Shown one piece after another: positions 10,691-50,199 of a stretch of 64,000 nt of DNA (position 1 is the first letter of the stretch; each line of letters opens with the position of its first letter). Below the pieces are notes generated by a model. The model searched no databases and was not told where the DNA came from. It worked only from the letters and a program-made list of their open reading frames with translations. The position numbers and the translations under genes are program-made. Origin of the DNA: Ceratothoa steindachneri (Eukaryota > Arthropoda > Malacostraca > Isopoda > Cymothoidae); NCBI GenBank assembly GCA_963969495.1, contig OZ018320.1, positions 74,630,245 to 74,694,244 of the forward strand, read 5' to 3'.

Positions 10691-10780
<90 letters not shown>
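10691..10780. repeat. (AT)n microsatellite
   Basis: About 90 bp of pure AT dinucleotide, directly after the Penelope-associated repeat. Confidence 0.98.
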
Positions 10781-10781
<1 letters not shown>

Positions 10782-10783
<2 letters not shown>

Positions 10784-10907
10784 ATTGTTATATTTGACAG
10801 CAGAAGAGGCATTTTTTAGTTTCTTGACAAATTTCATAAATGATTATCCCTTATAAGAGGGGGGACCATAAATATCATTCTAAATCATTATTTATTATTC
10901 GCTCGAG
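10782..10907 (+). repeat. Direct repeat, left copy (partner at 11594-11723)
   Basis: GTAATTGTTATATTTGACAG and the following 100 bp recur at 11594 with GTAATTGTTAAATTTGATAG. Both copies run to AATCATTATTTATTATTCG. The two copies bracket 690 bp that include a second duplication (about 11114-11200 against 11327-11410, offset about 213 bp). Confidence 0.85.
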
Positions 10908-11131
10908 GTGGCGAATACTGATAAAGATAAAGAATTTCTGCTGTATAAATACAAAATATATGTAGATATATTACAAGATTTTGAAGAGTAACATAGAAAA
11001 AATAAACTTGAGATCAAAATGAAAAAAATTTTGAATTTAAAATGAAACTATTTAGAACGAACATATGTTAGAAAGAATAACAGGAGAAAACAGCAGAACT
11101 AACAAATCTCTTTCTGAAATAATACTTGATT

Positions 11132-11650
11132 TCACGCCAATTTACCTAAAGTTGCGATGCTCACAGTCATCGGTCTGAAATAACTGTTGGTAAAAAGACG
11201 TAGATTTCCAGTACTTATTTTATCATAAATAATGTGAGCTTCAGAAAATTTCCTCTTGAAATATTTTGACTGCATATATGATTGAAAAACGACAGGAAAA
11301 AACATCAAAATTGATACTCCTTTTTCAGAAATAAGACTTGATGTTACGCCTATGTACTTAAAGTTACGATGCTCACAGTCACCGTTTTGAAATGAATATT
11401 GGTACATAGACATAGACCTCTTGTAACCTTTCTCATCATCGAGAAGTTCAACCTTAGACATGAGTTCGTCTTGAATTTTCTTATTTTTTTCAAATTTACA
11501 TTTTAAATCTGAGCATCGTTCTTTCTCAGTTAACTGCTGATTGTCGGCTTGACCAGAATGAATATATTTTATAAAGAGGCCATGTTGGATATGGTAATTG
11601 TTAAATTTGATAGCAGAAGAGGAATTTTTTAGTTTCTTGATAACTTTCAT
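11132..11650 (-). CDS. Unassigned 172-residue ORF
   Basis: An open frame lies between the direct repeats. It contains MKVIKKLKNSSSAIKFNNYH at the start and CEHRNFKYIGVTSSLISEKG in the middle. A related, decayed version of that middle block lies at its 3' end because the DNA there is duplicated with an offset of about 213 bp. I see no known domain. The start overlaps the right direct repeat. It may be a remnant of a transposon-related gene; the nearest recognisable coding sequence upstream is the cysteine-rich fragment at 11700-11960. Confidence 0.3.
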   Translation of the reverse strand: MKVIKKLKNSSSAIKFNNYHIQHGLFIKYIHSGQADNQQLTEKERCSDLKCKFEKNKKIQDELMSKVELLDDEKGYKRSMSMYQYSFQNGDCEHRNFKYIGVTSSLISEKGVSILMFFPVVFQSYMQSKYFKRKFSEAHIIYDKISTGNLRLFTNSYFRPMTVSIATLGKLA

Positions 11651-11723
11651 AAATGATTATCCTTCAAAAAAGAGGAGGATCATAAAGATCATTTTAAATC
11701 ATTATTTATTATTCGTCTGAATA
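11594..11723 (+). repeat. Direct repeat, right copy (partner at 10782-10907)
   Basis: This is the second copy of the repeat at 10782, with scattered substitutions and small indels. It separates the unknown ORF from the cysteine-rich fragment. Confidence 0.82.
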
Positions 11724-11960
11724 ATAAATATTACCTTCCAGAGTTCTTTTGCAGAGTTCGCATGTGAAATGAGATGCCAGAGTTTTATCTTGTTCTCCTA
11801 CTGGCATGCCGAAATAGGCCTTGCAAGCCTCACACAGTTTAGCAGATCTCTCTACAGAGTAATTTTTCGCTCTTTAATAAATCCGCCGCAGACATAGCAA
11901 AATGCGTCTGTCGGATGCTTACAACCTCTTGATACCATGTGTGACGAATGCTTCTATCAA
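11700..11960 (-). pseudogene. Fragment of a cysteine-rich gene family expanded in arthropods (function unknown)
   Basis: The minus strand reads GCKHPTDAFCYVCGGFIKER, then after one stop SVERSAKLCEACKAYFGMPV, GEQDKTLASHFTCELCKRT and LEG. The order FCYVCG, then KAYFG-PVG-QDK, then H-x-C-x2-C is the N-terminal signature of a family seen in many arthropod genomes as uncharacterised repeated proteins. The copy stops where the usual G-PM-WREP and CYFC motifs should follow, so it is truncated as well as interrupted. A second copy at 45.3-47.8 kb supplies those later motifs. Confidence 0.62.
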
Positions 11961-12049
11961 TGACGAGTGACGATGTCTGCGCTGTAACGGCTACAGTTAA
12001 ACTGATCTGTTGATTAGACATTCTGTGTATTTATACAGTCATCTATGTT

Positions 12050-13480
12050 GCCAGAATGTTTTAGAAATTCGTCAATCATATAAAAAATTCTCGAAAGTTT
12101 TAGAAAGCTCTACAGCTTATTTTTCACCACATTAGTGCTGAACCTATGTGGAATTTAAGAGAAATGCCATTGCTGTCCGGGTCATAAAAAAAACAAATTA
12201 TATGGGAAATAATAGCTATTACTACTGTATTACTGTTTCTATAACTTTTTAAATCCAGTATATCATGTTTATACTATAAGTGAAAAAAAATATAACCCTT
12301 AAAACTTTTTATATATTCTTACTGTTTGCATCAAAATAATGTTATTTACCATAAATGGGCTAATTTAAAAATTCAATGTCCTAACTACAAAATCATTCTT
12401 TGGGGATTTATATTGACTTTTTTTTATTTAATGGAGCCACAAACAATTGGGAAATAACACTTTTAACACAAGGACAAGACAAAAGTGAAATTTTGTTACA
12501 CAGTGTAATTATAATCTATACGTATCGCCGATAAATGTATCTAGAGACTGCTCAATACTGGTATGCGTGTTTGTTTGTTTTTGTTTTCTAGATTTCTTTG
12601 TTTTATATAAGTTTGAATAGGGAGTTGGTGTTTGAGTAGTGTTTCATTGCTATGTTGTAGTCTTGTTTTAGCGAGGCTCTTTTGATATTCCAAGTACTGT
12701 AATCATTGACTTGTGCGTTGGAGCGGGAGTTGAGTGCAAAGTATTTTATGTATGGCTCTACAGGTTTACGTTCTTTTTGTAGCTTAACGTATTCATTTTA
12801 TGGTTTCAGTTTTCCGGTTTTTTTATATTTGATTAGTGATGTGATTATTAAAATGTTTAATTTTTTTTTTAATTCATGTTGGGTAAATGCTGTTTTTTTT
12901 ATATGGTTTATATGTCTTTTAGGCAGTCTGAGATGCCTTTTAAGAAGTTTGGGATAAAATTTATCCTTTAATTCTGAAGTAAATATTTTTCCCACATGAA
13001 CCACTGTTCATGTAGGAAAAATATTTCACGCAAGTAACCATGCATTTTCAAGGCATGTATTCTATATATTTTTTTTAGAATTTACTATCGTTTTTCGCAA
13101 CAGAGGGTCATGAGTAGAAGGCATCTACAGGACTGCATGAACCCGTATCCTCAACGTCCGCGGCTGCATTAATCTGCAACTATATAACTTCCACGCACTT
13201 TTCTTCTTTATCTTCCCCACTTTTCTCTATAGATCTAACAAACTTTCTGGTGAAGATACTCTCCTTCAACGCACTGTGAGCCTATTCTCTTGAACACTTA
13301 ACTTTCCCTGAGCATTGGTTAAACCCTTCTTGCGCACCCATGGTTCCTTCCTTGCGCACCCATGGTTCCTTCCCTTATCACCCATTAAGCCATTCCTCAA
13401 TACACATTGAGCCTTCTTATAACATTCATTGAACCCATCCTGAACACGCCTCAAGCGATCCGGTAATTCCCCGACTATAA
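12050..13480. other. AT-rich intergenic stretch without a recognised gene
   Basis: No frame on either strand resembles a known protein. The only clear structure is a near-perfect hairpin at 12981-13026. Positions 13330-13380 hold two close copies of CTTGCGCACCCATGGTTCCTT. Confidence 0.45.
12981..13026. repeat. Near-perfect inverted repeat, 21-bp arms
   Basis: The left arm is 12981-13001 (starting AAATATTTTTCC) and the right arm is 13006-13026 (starting GTTCATGTAGGA), with one mismatch and a 4-base loop. It could be an RNA hairpin or the pinched ends of a lost element. Confidence 0.85.
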
Positions 13481-13489
13481 AATTTTATA

Positions 13490-13770
13490 TAATTTACTGT
13501 ATTTTTACAGCAATCATTCACTTTAATGTATTTAATACAGTATGTTAGTGCAGATTTTACAGTAATATACTAATAAAAATAAAGTAACGTGTATGTTACT
13601 GTAAGTTTTATACTGTATTAGTGTAATATTTACAGAAACCTATTGTACTAAAAATACAGTAAAATGGATGTTACAGTATTCAGCGTTACTTTAATTCTTT
13701 CAGTAAGACGCTATAAAAAAAAACAGTGGCATATATTTTTGCTGTAAACATACAGTAAGATACTGTAATT
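13490..13770. repeat. TACAGTA-rich repeat (probable MITE)
   Basis: The segment is packed with TACAGTA, TTACAGTAA and the complement TACTGTA in both orientations, about a dozen times in 280 bp, and could fold on itself. No coding capacity. This resembles palindromic CAGTA-rich MITE families. Ends are not sharply defined. Confidence 0.55.
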
Positions 13771-14132
13771 TATTGACCTTTCTGACTATCAATTTTGCTT
13801 TTTTGCTTTCATGTGAACTTATTTCTTACGTTATTCTAAACATATTTCAAAAATCGCCTTTCATAGTCACGACACTATTATCACTGCCTATCCGATGTTT
13901 AGATTTTATTTAATTTCTCAGTATGTAAATTTATAACATGCTGAAAGTCGGAAGTTGTGAATTTGGAACTAAAATGTCTTTCAGAAATAAATTTCCACAG
14001 TATTGTGTTCTCTACGACGGAGAGGTTGAGGAATGCATCGTTCTTTTACTACATAAATCATTACTACACAAAATAATGCCATTTTGGAAGTGTAAAAGAT
14101 CTTGCCATCACTGCCCTAATATTCTTTTGCAG

Positions 14133-42955
<28,823 letters not shown>

Positions 42956-43088
42956 AAGTGAAAATATTTGTCGAAATAAGTTCTAAATACATGAAAATTA
43001 AATTTGCTGACAAATAATCTATGTGCAGTATTGTGTTAGGAGACTCGCAGTCAAGACTTTTTTTGTCTTTGTTAGTGTTTGCGCTCAT

Positions 43089-43094
43089 AATAAA
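43089..43094 (+). terminator. Poly(A) signal for DRC1
   Basis: AATAAA lies 134 bp after the stop codon of the last exon. Another AATAAA is at 43679. Either could serve; the first is at a typical distance. Confidence 0.5.
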
Positions 43095-43099
43095 GTAAC

Positions 43100-43880
43100 C
43101 ATATTCTCTTAACTTTTCCCATGATCCTTTCACTTAAGAATCTGAGCGATCTCATTGGGTGATTGAAAACTGCTATTTGCTAAGATTTCTTCATGGCAAA
43201 GGGAAAATTTTTATGGGTACATAGACAGAATAGTCAAAACTAATACTACGTGGAGAACAAGGAACCGAAAGGAGGCTCCCCTCTTTCGAATCTGCCCCCG
43301 TGTCGCAACGAGAGCAGCTCCTTTGGCCCCGGTATAACAAATGTGTCCAAACCCAAATACCGGCCGTTTGAGACAACTTCCCAAAAAGTACATCTGAAGA
43401 GTTAGTCAATCGGAAAGGACTCATACATCTCAACTGCCCTCTTCACAATTGTCGATACCCCACTGCTTTAAGCTTTCTGGACCCTTAACTTCCAACTCTC
43501 TTTTGTCGACTAACTGTACATATTTTTTTCCCAGTTCTCATGGTAGAAATCCATTTACCATTTTTTTATAATTAAGTAATTTGAAAATAAAATTTGTAAA
43601 TTAGGACAAAGAGCTAACTCGCACTTAAATTGTATGATTTACACCTGGTAGTCAAATTCAAGAAATAATCTGAGATAGAATAAAGTGCTAGCTAATTAGT
43701 TCTTAGAAACTTTAACAAATTTAAAGAAGTACCAACCACCAAAGCGTCTAGTATCTTTTGAGGCTAGATCAAGAAAGAAGGGACAGGGTGAAAATCAGAA
43801 TCGAAGGTCAGATATAAGGAAGATAAGACGAATACAAAATGAGCTTCACAACACTTATTTATTTTAAATTATATTTTAAA
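43100..43880. other. Downstream of DRC1, no gene recognised
   Basis: AT-rich sequence with an open frame on the minus strand at 43191-43433 that has no known motif. Confidence 0.4.
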
Positions 43881-44880
43881 GTAAGATATATAGATTGTAG
43901 TCATAACCTATTTATTGTTGTACTTTCAACCACATTCCTAGATAAGTTATTAAAAGTGTCTGTTATTTTATAAGCATCTCTTTTGTGTGTTATTGCAGTG
44001 TGGAATATTTTGCTTGCTAGCTTGGAACCGTTATTTCTAGTAGCGCCTATTTTTTTCTTTAGCTCAAATATTGAATCATAGTTTATATTAGTAAATCTGT
44101 TAGATGCATAGATGCCGATCTTGCAATTAGAGGAACCTGAGGCTCCTAAGTCTGTCTTCGTTTAATCTATTTTCTAAGTTCACGAATTAATTTTTTCGCT
44201 CGACGATGAACACGTTGCATTATTGCAATGTCTTTTAATATATATTAAAACTAGAATTGTGCTCCATACTCAAAATGAGGGCTTACAAACTCTTTATATA
44301 TGGGCAGAAAAATATCTTTACATTTAAGGGCTAAATACCTAATTACATATCTCTGATTCCTTTTTGCCATTAGTAAAGCTGCAATACATGTGGACTGTGT
44401 TTACATTTGAAAACACATATTGTATTCTCATAGGAGATTAACATGACCTATGCGCATTACCTCTACTTGTCCACGTTGAATTGCATCTACCATTTTTCCA
44501 ACTATTTGACTACCATATCCAATTATGTTTAAAAGTTTTCACATTCAATGATATTTTGCCCTAGTGCTTACTTTCGTGTCATCAGAAATTTCTTTAAAAA
44601 AATATCCATAATATATTCATGGTAAGATAGTTTATATATGAGGCAAAGGGGCTGACAACATATCCCTGAGAAACGCCGCTAGTAAGAGTTTCCCATGATG
44701 TCAACTCTCTGTAAACGGTTTCCGAGCCACTCTTTAATCCATTTTAGGACAATACCCCCTATTCCATGCGCTTTTGGCTTTATCAAGAGTCTCATTGCAT
44801 GTGGAACGTGTCAAATGATTTTTTGAACGTTATAGAGCCAACAACCTTGTGCCTCTAAACCAGGTGTTCGCAAACCCGTG
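43880..44880 (-). pseudogene. CR1/L2-like reverse transcriptase remnant
   Basis: From right to left on the minus strand: KAHGIGGIVLKWIKEWLGNR and LQRVDIMGNSY (44780-44690), TSGVSQGYVVSPF (a changed TSGVPQGSVLGP box), DDTKVSTRA (44580), EVMRIGHVNLL, MAKRNQRYVIRYLALKCKDI (44370), YKEFVSPHFEYGAQF (44290) and KDIAIMQRVHRRAKKLIREL (44230). This order is that of CR1/L2-type RTs. Stops and frameshifts are frequent; no endonuclease was found. Confidence 0.78.
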
Positions 44881-46289
44881 GGGTTGATATGAGTTTCCAA
44901 GGGCTCGCCTGGAAATTAAGGGTCATTTAGGATTTGAAAATAATTTGTGGTCCTTACGGGGTTGCTAGACCTTTCAGCAATCAAAAGGCAAATTTAAAAT
45001 TAGATGCATTTAATTTCCCGTCCCAAATCGGATTTAACCAGTTACACTCAGGAACTTTTTTTTTATTTTCTTTTGCATGTTATTTTTCATCTGCTTCTCA
45101 TTAGAATTTCAACGCTGATTTCAAAATGAAAATCCGTTTTTGTCTGTATGTTCTAAAAATCATGTTATTTGAAAATTATGATTTTTCTGGAATTAACCCT
45201 ATTCAGGCTTCGTTTCCGATCTAAAGGTGGTTTCTTCAAGTAGACATAAATGCATAAATGATCTTAATGCATTATTTTACATTTGTGGCTACTACACAAT
45301 TGTTCATCAAATGCTTAATATAGCAAGGTTTCCTCGTCTTGCCTATAAGGCCTATAATGACGTACCCCTTGGTGACCAAGGCAAGAAGTAGACTCCACAG
45401 ATTGTGTGTCATAATTGCGAGGAAAGTTTTTGTGACTAGCCAAAAGGAAAACGAAAATGTCTACTTTTGGAGTCTCCATGGTTTAGCGAGTGTCAAAGGA
45501 CCACAAAACTGACTGCTATTTTGGGCTGGTCAACACTGAACGTATTGACAAGAAAAACCGACATAATATCTCCTAGCCCACCATTTCTTCTGCAATTCGA
45601 TCTAATCCGCATTCTGGGGAAGTTCTAGTTTGAGTTGTTAATGGTTATGCCTCCTCTGAAGATGAAAGTAAATCTGATCAGGAGTTTCAAGACATGGTCT
45701 CAGATTCCGAAGACTCCTCATCTACTGAGAAACAATCATCACCCTCTCAGCGTTCTACTCAGGTGAAACTGAATGAATAAACACGTAATTTGGCACTCTC
45801 CTCCAAGAAAGCAGCGGAACGATTAGTCTCCAAGCTAAATGAAAAAAAAAACACACTTTTTTACAGTTCTGCAAACGTTTCATATTTCAGAACACAGGAC
45901 CAGATTTAGTGAACATTTTTTCAGAATATAAGCAATTTTTTTTACTGCCACGATATCCCAAGTCTTCTAGCACAGTTAGGTGTTGCCTCATATAACCTTA
46001 CAGAATGTAGCTTGTTTATGGATAGTTCTAGGTCCAGCCTCAAGTGTGTTCTCCTGTATAATAGAAATGTTTTGGGTACAGTTACAATTGGTTACACGGT
46101 GCATTTGTGCGAAACCTTTGACGGCATAAAAATGGTCCACTTATGGGATTAACCAAATTCCTCAGTTATGGCATTAGCTACCTGCTATAGTAGGTCCAGC
46201 GGTTACCATTTATAGCATTTATAGCAGGTGGTATCAGTTATGGCAAGTGGTACGTCACTAGTTAAGGCAAGTTGGAAGATTGTTTAGTT

Positions 46290-47357
46290 ATGGCCTATTA
46301 ACTGGTTACCAAGTCATAGGTGACGATCTAAGGCGGTTAGGACGGTTGTTGCCCATCTAGTTACTAACCTTCCCCAATGTTGCTTAACCTTGACGCAGAG
46401 CAGTTTGGGTATTCGGATAACGGGCGCTGACCTTGGGCTGACTCCAATTGTGGGGGATATACTACTCTTGCTTGGATTTAGTAAAGTAAGCTGGGTAAGA
46501 GGATTGATTGGATTATTCTTAGAAAAAGTAATCTCGGAAGGCGAATTCAAAACTCTTTATTGGCGGAGGACTCGGTGGGCTAAGGCAGAAAGAATTTGTG
46601 TTGGGTATTTGAGGCAGGCCTACTAATGTAAAAGCCTATTTTTTATTATCATTCGTACTACCACACCGTCAGCCCCACTGAGTCTTACTTTATCTCCCTT
46701 TGAGTCTTGACTCGCTTAACGCATCTGACTGTCTCTCTACTCTACCCAGAGCTGTATATACTATTAAAAACCCGTGGGCGTGGCCCGATGTTGACCGATG
46801 ACACCATTTGGGCGGAGCTTACTCTACCGGATGTTTATCTGTGTATATACGGTGATAGAGTGATTTTTTTATGTCAGATTTCGAGCATACATCTTGCGTT
46901 TCGTATCCCCCTGACAGTAAACAGACCCGTTGCCCTGTTTTCAGCTCGGTGTCAAAGACTGCACCTGTTTTGACGTTGTTGGCACAGCTGTGATGTTTGT
47001 TTCCCAGAGCTTTAGTTATCGAGACGTTTGTTGGTACAGCTGTGGTGTTTCCCAGATTGTTGGTTATCGCGAGAGGTGTGTAAGTGTATATACGTGTGTG
47101 AATTTGTGTGAGCGCGCGTGCGTGTGAAAATTCATTCTGCCTGCATCCCCTTTATAGAATCGTATATATCATTGTTGACGTGATCAGATTATTTCTCTAA
47201 CAAAAATGTTATACGTATTATTTTTATTTTTTTAATGACGAACTGTTATATATTTTGGATTACTTGCATACACATAATTATGAGCGTGCCCATTACAAAC
47301 CTTTATAGGATTTATATGATACTCATCTGTGAGGTTTCATTGTCAATCCTAATTCGC
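46290..47357 (-). repeat. 5S-rRNA-bearing dispersed repeat, copy B
   Basis: This is the second copy of the repeat at 24600-25705, inserted in the cysteine-rich pseudogene. The left end is approximate. The right end falls at AATTCGCCTTG, where similarity to copy A stops and the interrupted protein resumes. A possible target duplication TATGGC lies at 46283-46288 and near 47366. Confidence 0.7.
46350..46410 (-). ncRNA. 5S rRNA-derived sequence, copy B
   Basis: The minus strand reads CGTCAAGGTTAAGCAACATT, GGGGAAGGTTAGTAACT and AGATGGGCAACAACCG. It matches 5S rRNA from the GTTAAGCAAC box through GGTTAGTACTTGGATGGGTGACCG. It is more diverged than copy A. Confidence 0.68.
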
Positions 47358-47879
47358 CTTGAACTATGGCACCATAAAATTCTTTAAAATGGATAACTTG
47401 CCCCTTACTCAACAGAAAGGTTTCATTATGTTCCCATGTCATCTCTGCATGCGGGACAGTCAAGCTTGAGACAAACACTGGACCCAGAAGGAATGGCTCA
47501 TCCGAAATTCTGGAAGCAGGCATATCAAACATTGTGAATGATCCGATCGTCAATCAAGAAAAAATCATTATCTCCAACCCCATCTCCGCCCACTCTATCT
47601 CAAGCTTGGCTTGATGACGCAGTTTGTGAAGGCATTAAGTATTGACAGGGAATGCTTTCAGCACATACATAATTTCTGTCTTTCCTGCTTCATTTTTTAA
47701 GAAAATCAAAGCAAACGTATTTGATGGACCTATATTCGTGATGTGAAATTTGTCAAAAAGATGAATGACAAGAAGACAACGTGTGTGGTTGTCATTCGTG
47801 GCGGTTATATAAACCTCAGGTTGCTAGAATGATGGTTTTTCGTGCTTCTATTTCACTAGTGGAGAGCGTATGGCGGGAG

Positions 47880-49440
47880 AGATTGATGAATGGCACCACT
47901 AAATTTAAACGCATGTAAAAAAATCCAACAGAAGACTTAAAAATAAAATAAATGGACAGATAACTAAAGCTAATGCACTCATCGGGGGACTTCGCTTCCA
48001 AAAGATCATCAGTGATTACACACCAAGTTATCTGTATGGCAATGTAAAAATTCATAAGCCGCACAACTCATTGAGGCCCATCATCTCTCAAGTCACGACT
48101 CCTACGTACTGTTTAGCTAAAACCCTAAATGCATTAATAAAACTGTACATGCCTTCGAAATATAGCATAAAATCCACGGAGGAATTCATCGACATACTCC
48201 AAGCTACAAGACCGTCAGGATTAATATCATCCCTTGACGCGGAAAGCCTGTTTACGAACGTGCCTATCGCTCAGATCATCGACATCATTAGAAAAAACGT
48301 GTACCACCATCTTACAATGTCTCCTCCAAATCTTGACCAAAACATCTTAAGGAGCATGTTGCGTTCATACACATCAGAGGCGCCGTTCAGGACACCAGGG
48401 GGTAATCTATACACGCAAGTGTATAGAGGAGAGATTATTGGACATCATGGAAAATAAGCCACACACATATTGCCGATACGTGGATGACATCTACATCAAC
48501 GTCCAAAACGAAGAACATCTGGTAATCATCAAACAGCATTTTGAGGAGAACTCCGTGCTAAAATTCGCTTATGAATTGAGCACGGGTAATAAACTTCGTT
48601 TCTTGGACGTTGAGGTTCAAACACCAATGGCAGCTACATCACTAAAGTACATAGGAAAAGTACGGACATGGGAAGAGGCTTCAATGCAGAGAGTGAATGC
48701 CCTGAAAAGTATAAAATAAGCGTAATCGGCTCATACATCCGCCGAGCTTATAAATGCTGCTCAACATGGGAACTTTTCCCCAACAGATTGCACGAGTAAA
48801 ACAAATACTAGTGAATAATGGTTTCTCAAACAGCATGATTGACAAACAAGTCCAATCATTTTTAAATAGCCATTACAAACATGCGGACAAAACTGAAAGT
48901 GATCATGGAGAAGTCAACAACATCAAAGTGTATTACAGAAACCAGATGTCCATGGCCTATAAAATAGATGAAAAAAACATCAAGGAGATTATTAACCGTA
49001 ACATCAAGGTTAAAAATCAAACGGATAAAATAAAACTCATCATTTATTATAAAACAACAAAAGCCAGCAATCTCCTGATGAAAAACAAGACCTGCCTAAA
49101 CTCCTCGAATCTCAAGTCAACCAACATAGTTTACGAGTTCATCTGCCCCGATAAAGGCTGTAAGCTTTATAATACCTCAAAATATATTGGCATGACAACC
49201 ACTACACTTTCGAGACGTTTAACCATGCATCTACAAAGCGGAGGGCATAAGAATCATATGGAGAGTGCCATAATATTAACCTAACGAGGGATATGCTCGT
49301 TAATATTACCATTATTAAAAGAAAAGAGGTCAATAAAGCGAGGCTGAACATCTTAGAAGCCATATTAATAAATGAAGATACTCGTAAGCCGGCCATCAAC
49401 AGTCAAGCGACAAGCTGGAATCGCACATTAGAACTATTTT
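47880..49440 (+). pseudogene. Penelope-like element: RT plus GIY-YIG endonuclease
   Basis: The RT starts near 47888 (KNPTEDLKNKINGQITKANA), with YLYGNVKIHKP, SLRPIISQVTTPTYCLAKTL and SLDAESLFTNVPI. After GNLYTQV the frame loses the usual D-I-MGSPLG segment through an internal deletion and resumes in another frame at ENKPHTYCRYVDDIYINVQN (48460). A linker follows (ARVKQILVNNGFSNSMIDKQ, VYYRNQMSMAYKIDEKNIKE) and the GIY-YIG nuclease with SKYIGMTTTTLSRRLTMHLQ (49170-49240). A final frameshift at 49275 leads to ILEAILINEDTRKPAINSQ-like sequence ending at 49440. The RT deletion and frameshifts make it inactive. Confidence 0.9.
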
Positions 49441-49591
49441 AAAATTCCACTCACAGGAGTAGCCCATTTCCTCTAACGTTACGTTTAATCAAGGTGGAAT
49501 AAATACCCCTTAAAAATCGTTTTCTTTCACTCTGTCAGATCTAACTCCACTCATTACATCGGTAAAGAAGGCAAGAACATTTCAAAACGCT

Positions 49592-49620
49592 CCGAAGATG
49601 ATCGAATAAGATCGAAAGCT
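49592..49620 (+). ncRNA. Hammerhead-ribozyme-like motif downstream of the Penelope ORF (degenerate)
   Basis: CCGAAGA (49592-49598), a hairpin GATC-GAATAA-GATC (49600-49613) and GAAAGC (49614) lie in the order of a hammerhead core (CUGANGA, helix II, GAAA). Penelope elements are known to carry such motifs near their ends. Here the second core base is C instead of U, so activity is doubtful. Confidence 0.4.
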
Positions 49621-49665
49621 TAGTAATTTAGCTTGTTTTTTACCAAACCCATTCATTTAAAAAAA

Positions 49666-49935
<270 letters not shown>

Positions 49936-50199
49936 CGGTGTATGATGGGAGTAGCTTCTCTTCTATACATGTTTTGTTAAAGACCCGCTTGTATTTTGAT
50001 TTTTCCAATTTTATTTTACCACGTTCTAACTGGCGAATTCAGTTTTTGATATGAGGTTAGAGATTAAAAGTCTTTAATCGCATTGCTTCCTTTAGCAGTG
50101 AGGTAGTTGTAAGATGGTCGTGAGCAGCAAAGAATAAATTTCGTTTTCGTTCTTTGATGCCCCTTTTAGGTCGGAGTCGTAGTACGGTTCACTTTTATT

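Larger units (their letters stand above)
45330..47815 (+). pseudogene. Cysteine-rich arthropod gene family, longer copy, split by a repeat insertion
   Basis: Part 1 (45330-46150): KAYNDVPLG, KMSTFGVSMV, KDHKTDCYFGLVNT, ISSAIRSNPHSGEV, an acidic Ser-rich linker, SSKKAAERLVSKLNEKK, ECSLFMDSSRSSLKCVLLYN and TVTIGYTVHLCETFDGIKMV. Part 2 (47350-47815): PLTQQKGFIMFPCHLCMRDS, KHWTQKEW and YLKLGLMTQFVKALSIDREC. In intact relatives these read PMVWREP...CYFC, LFIDSS..SLK.VLLHNGN, CFLC-WDSRA and LHIKLGLMKNFVKALDK. The function is unknown; the repeated, dispersed nature suggests a mobile or amplified gene. Stops and shifts are scattered. The gap holds a 5S-bearing repeat. Confidence 0.68.

Noticed and set aside
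13938..14132. Upstream part of the open frame as an N-terminal DRC1 exon
   Set aside because: It carries several Cys and hydrophobic residues, unlike the charged coiled coil that follows, and a clear acceptor lies at 14131-14132.
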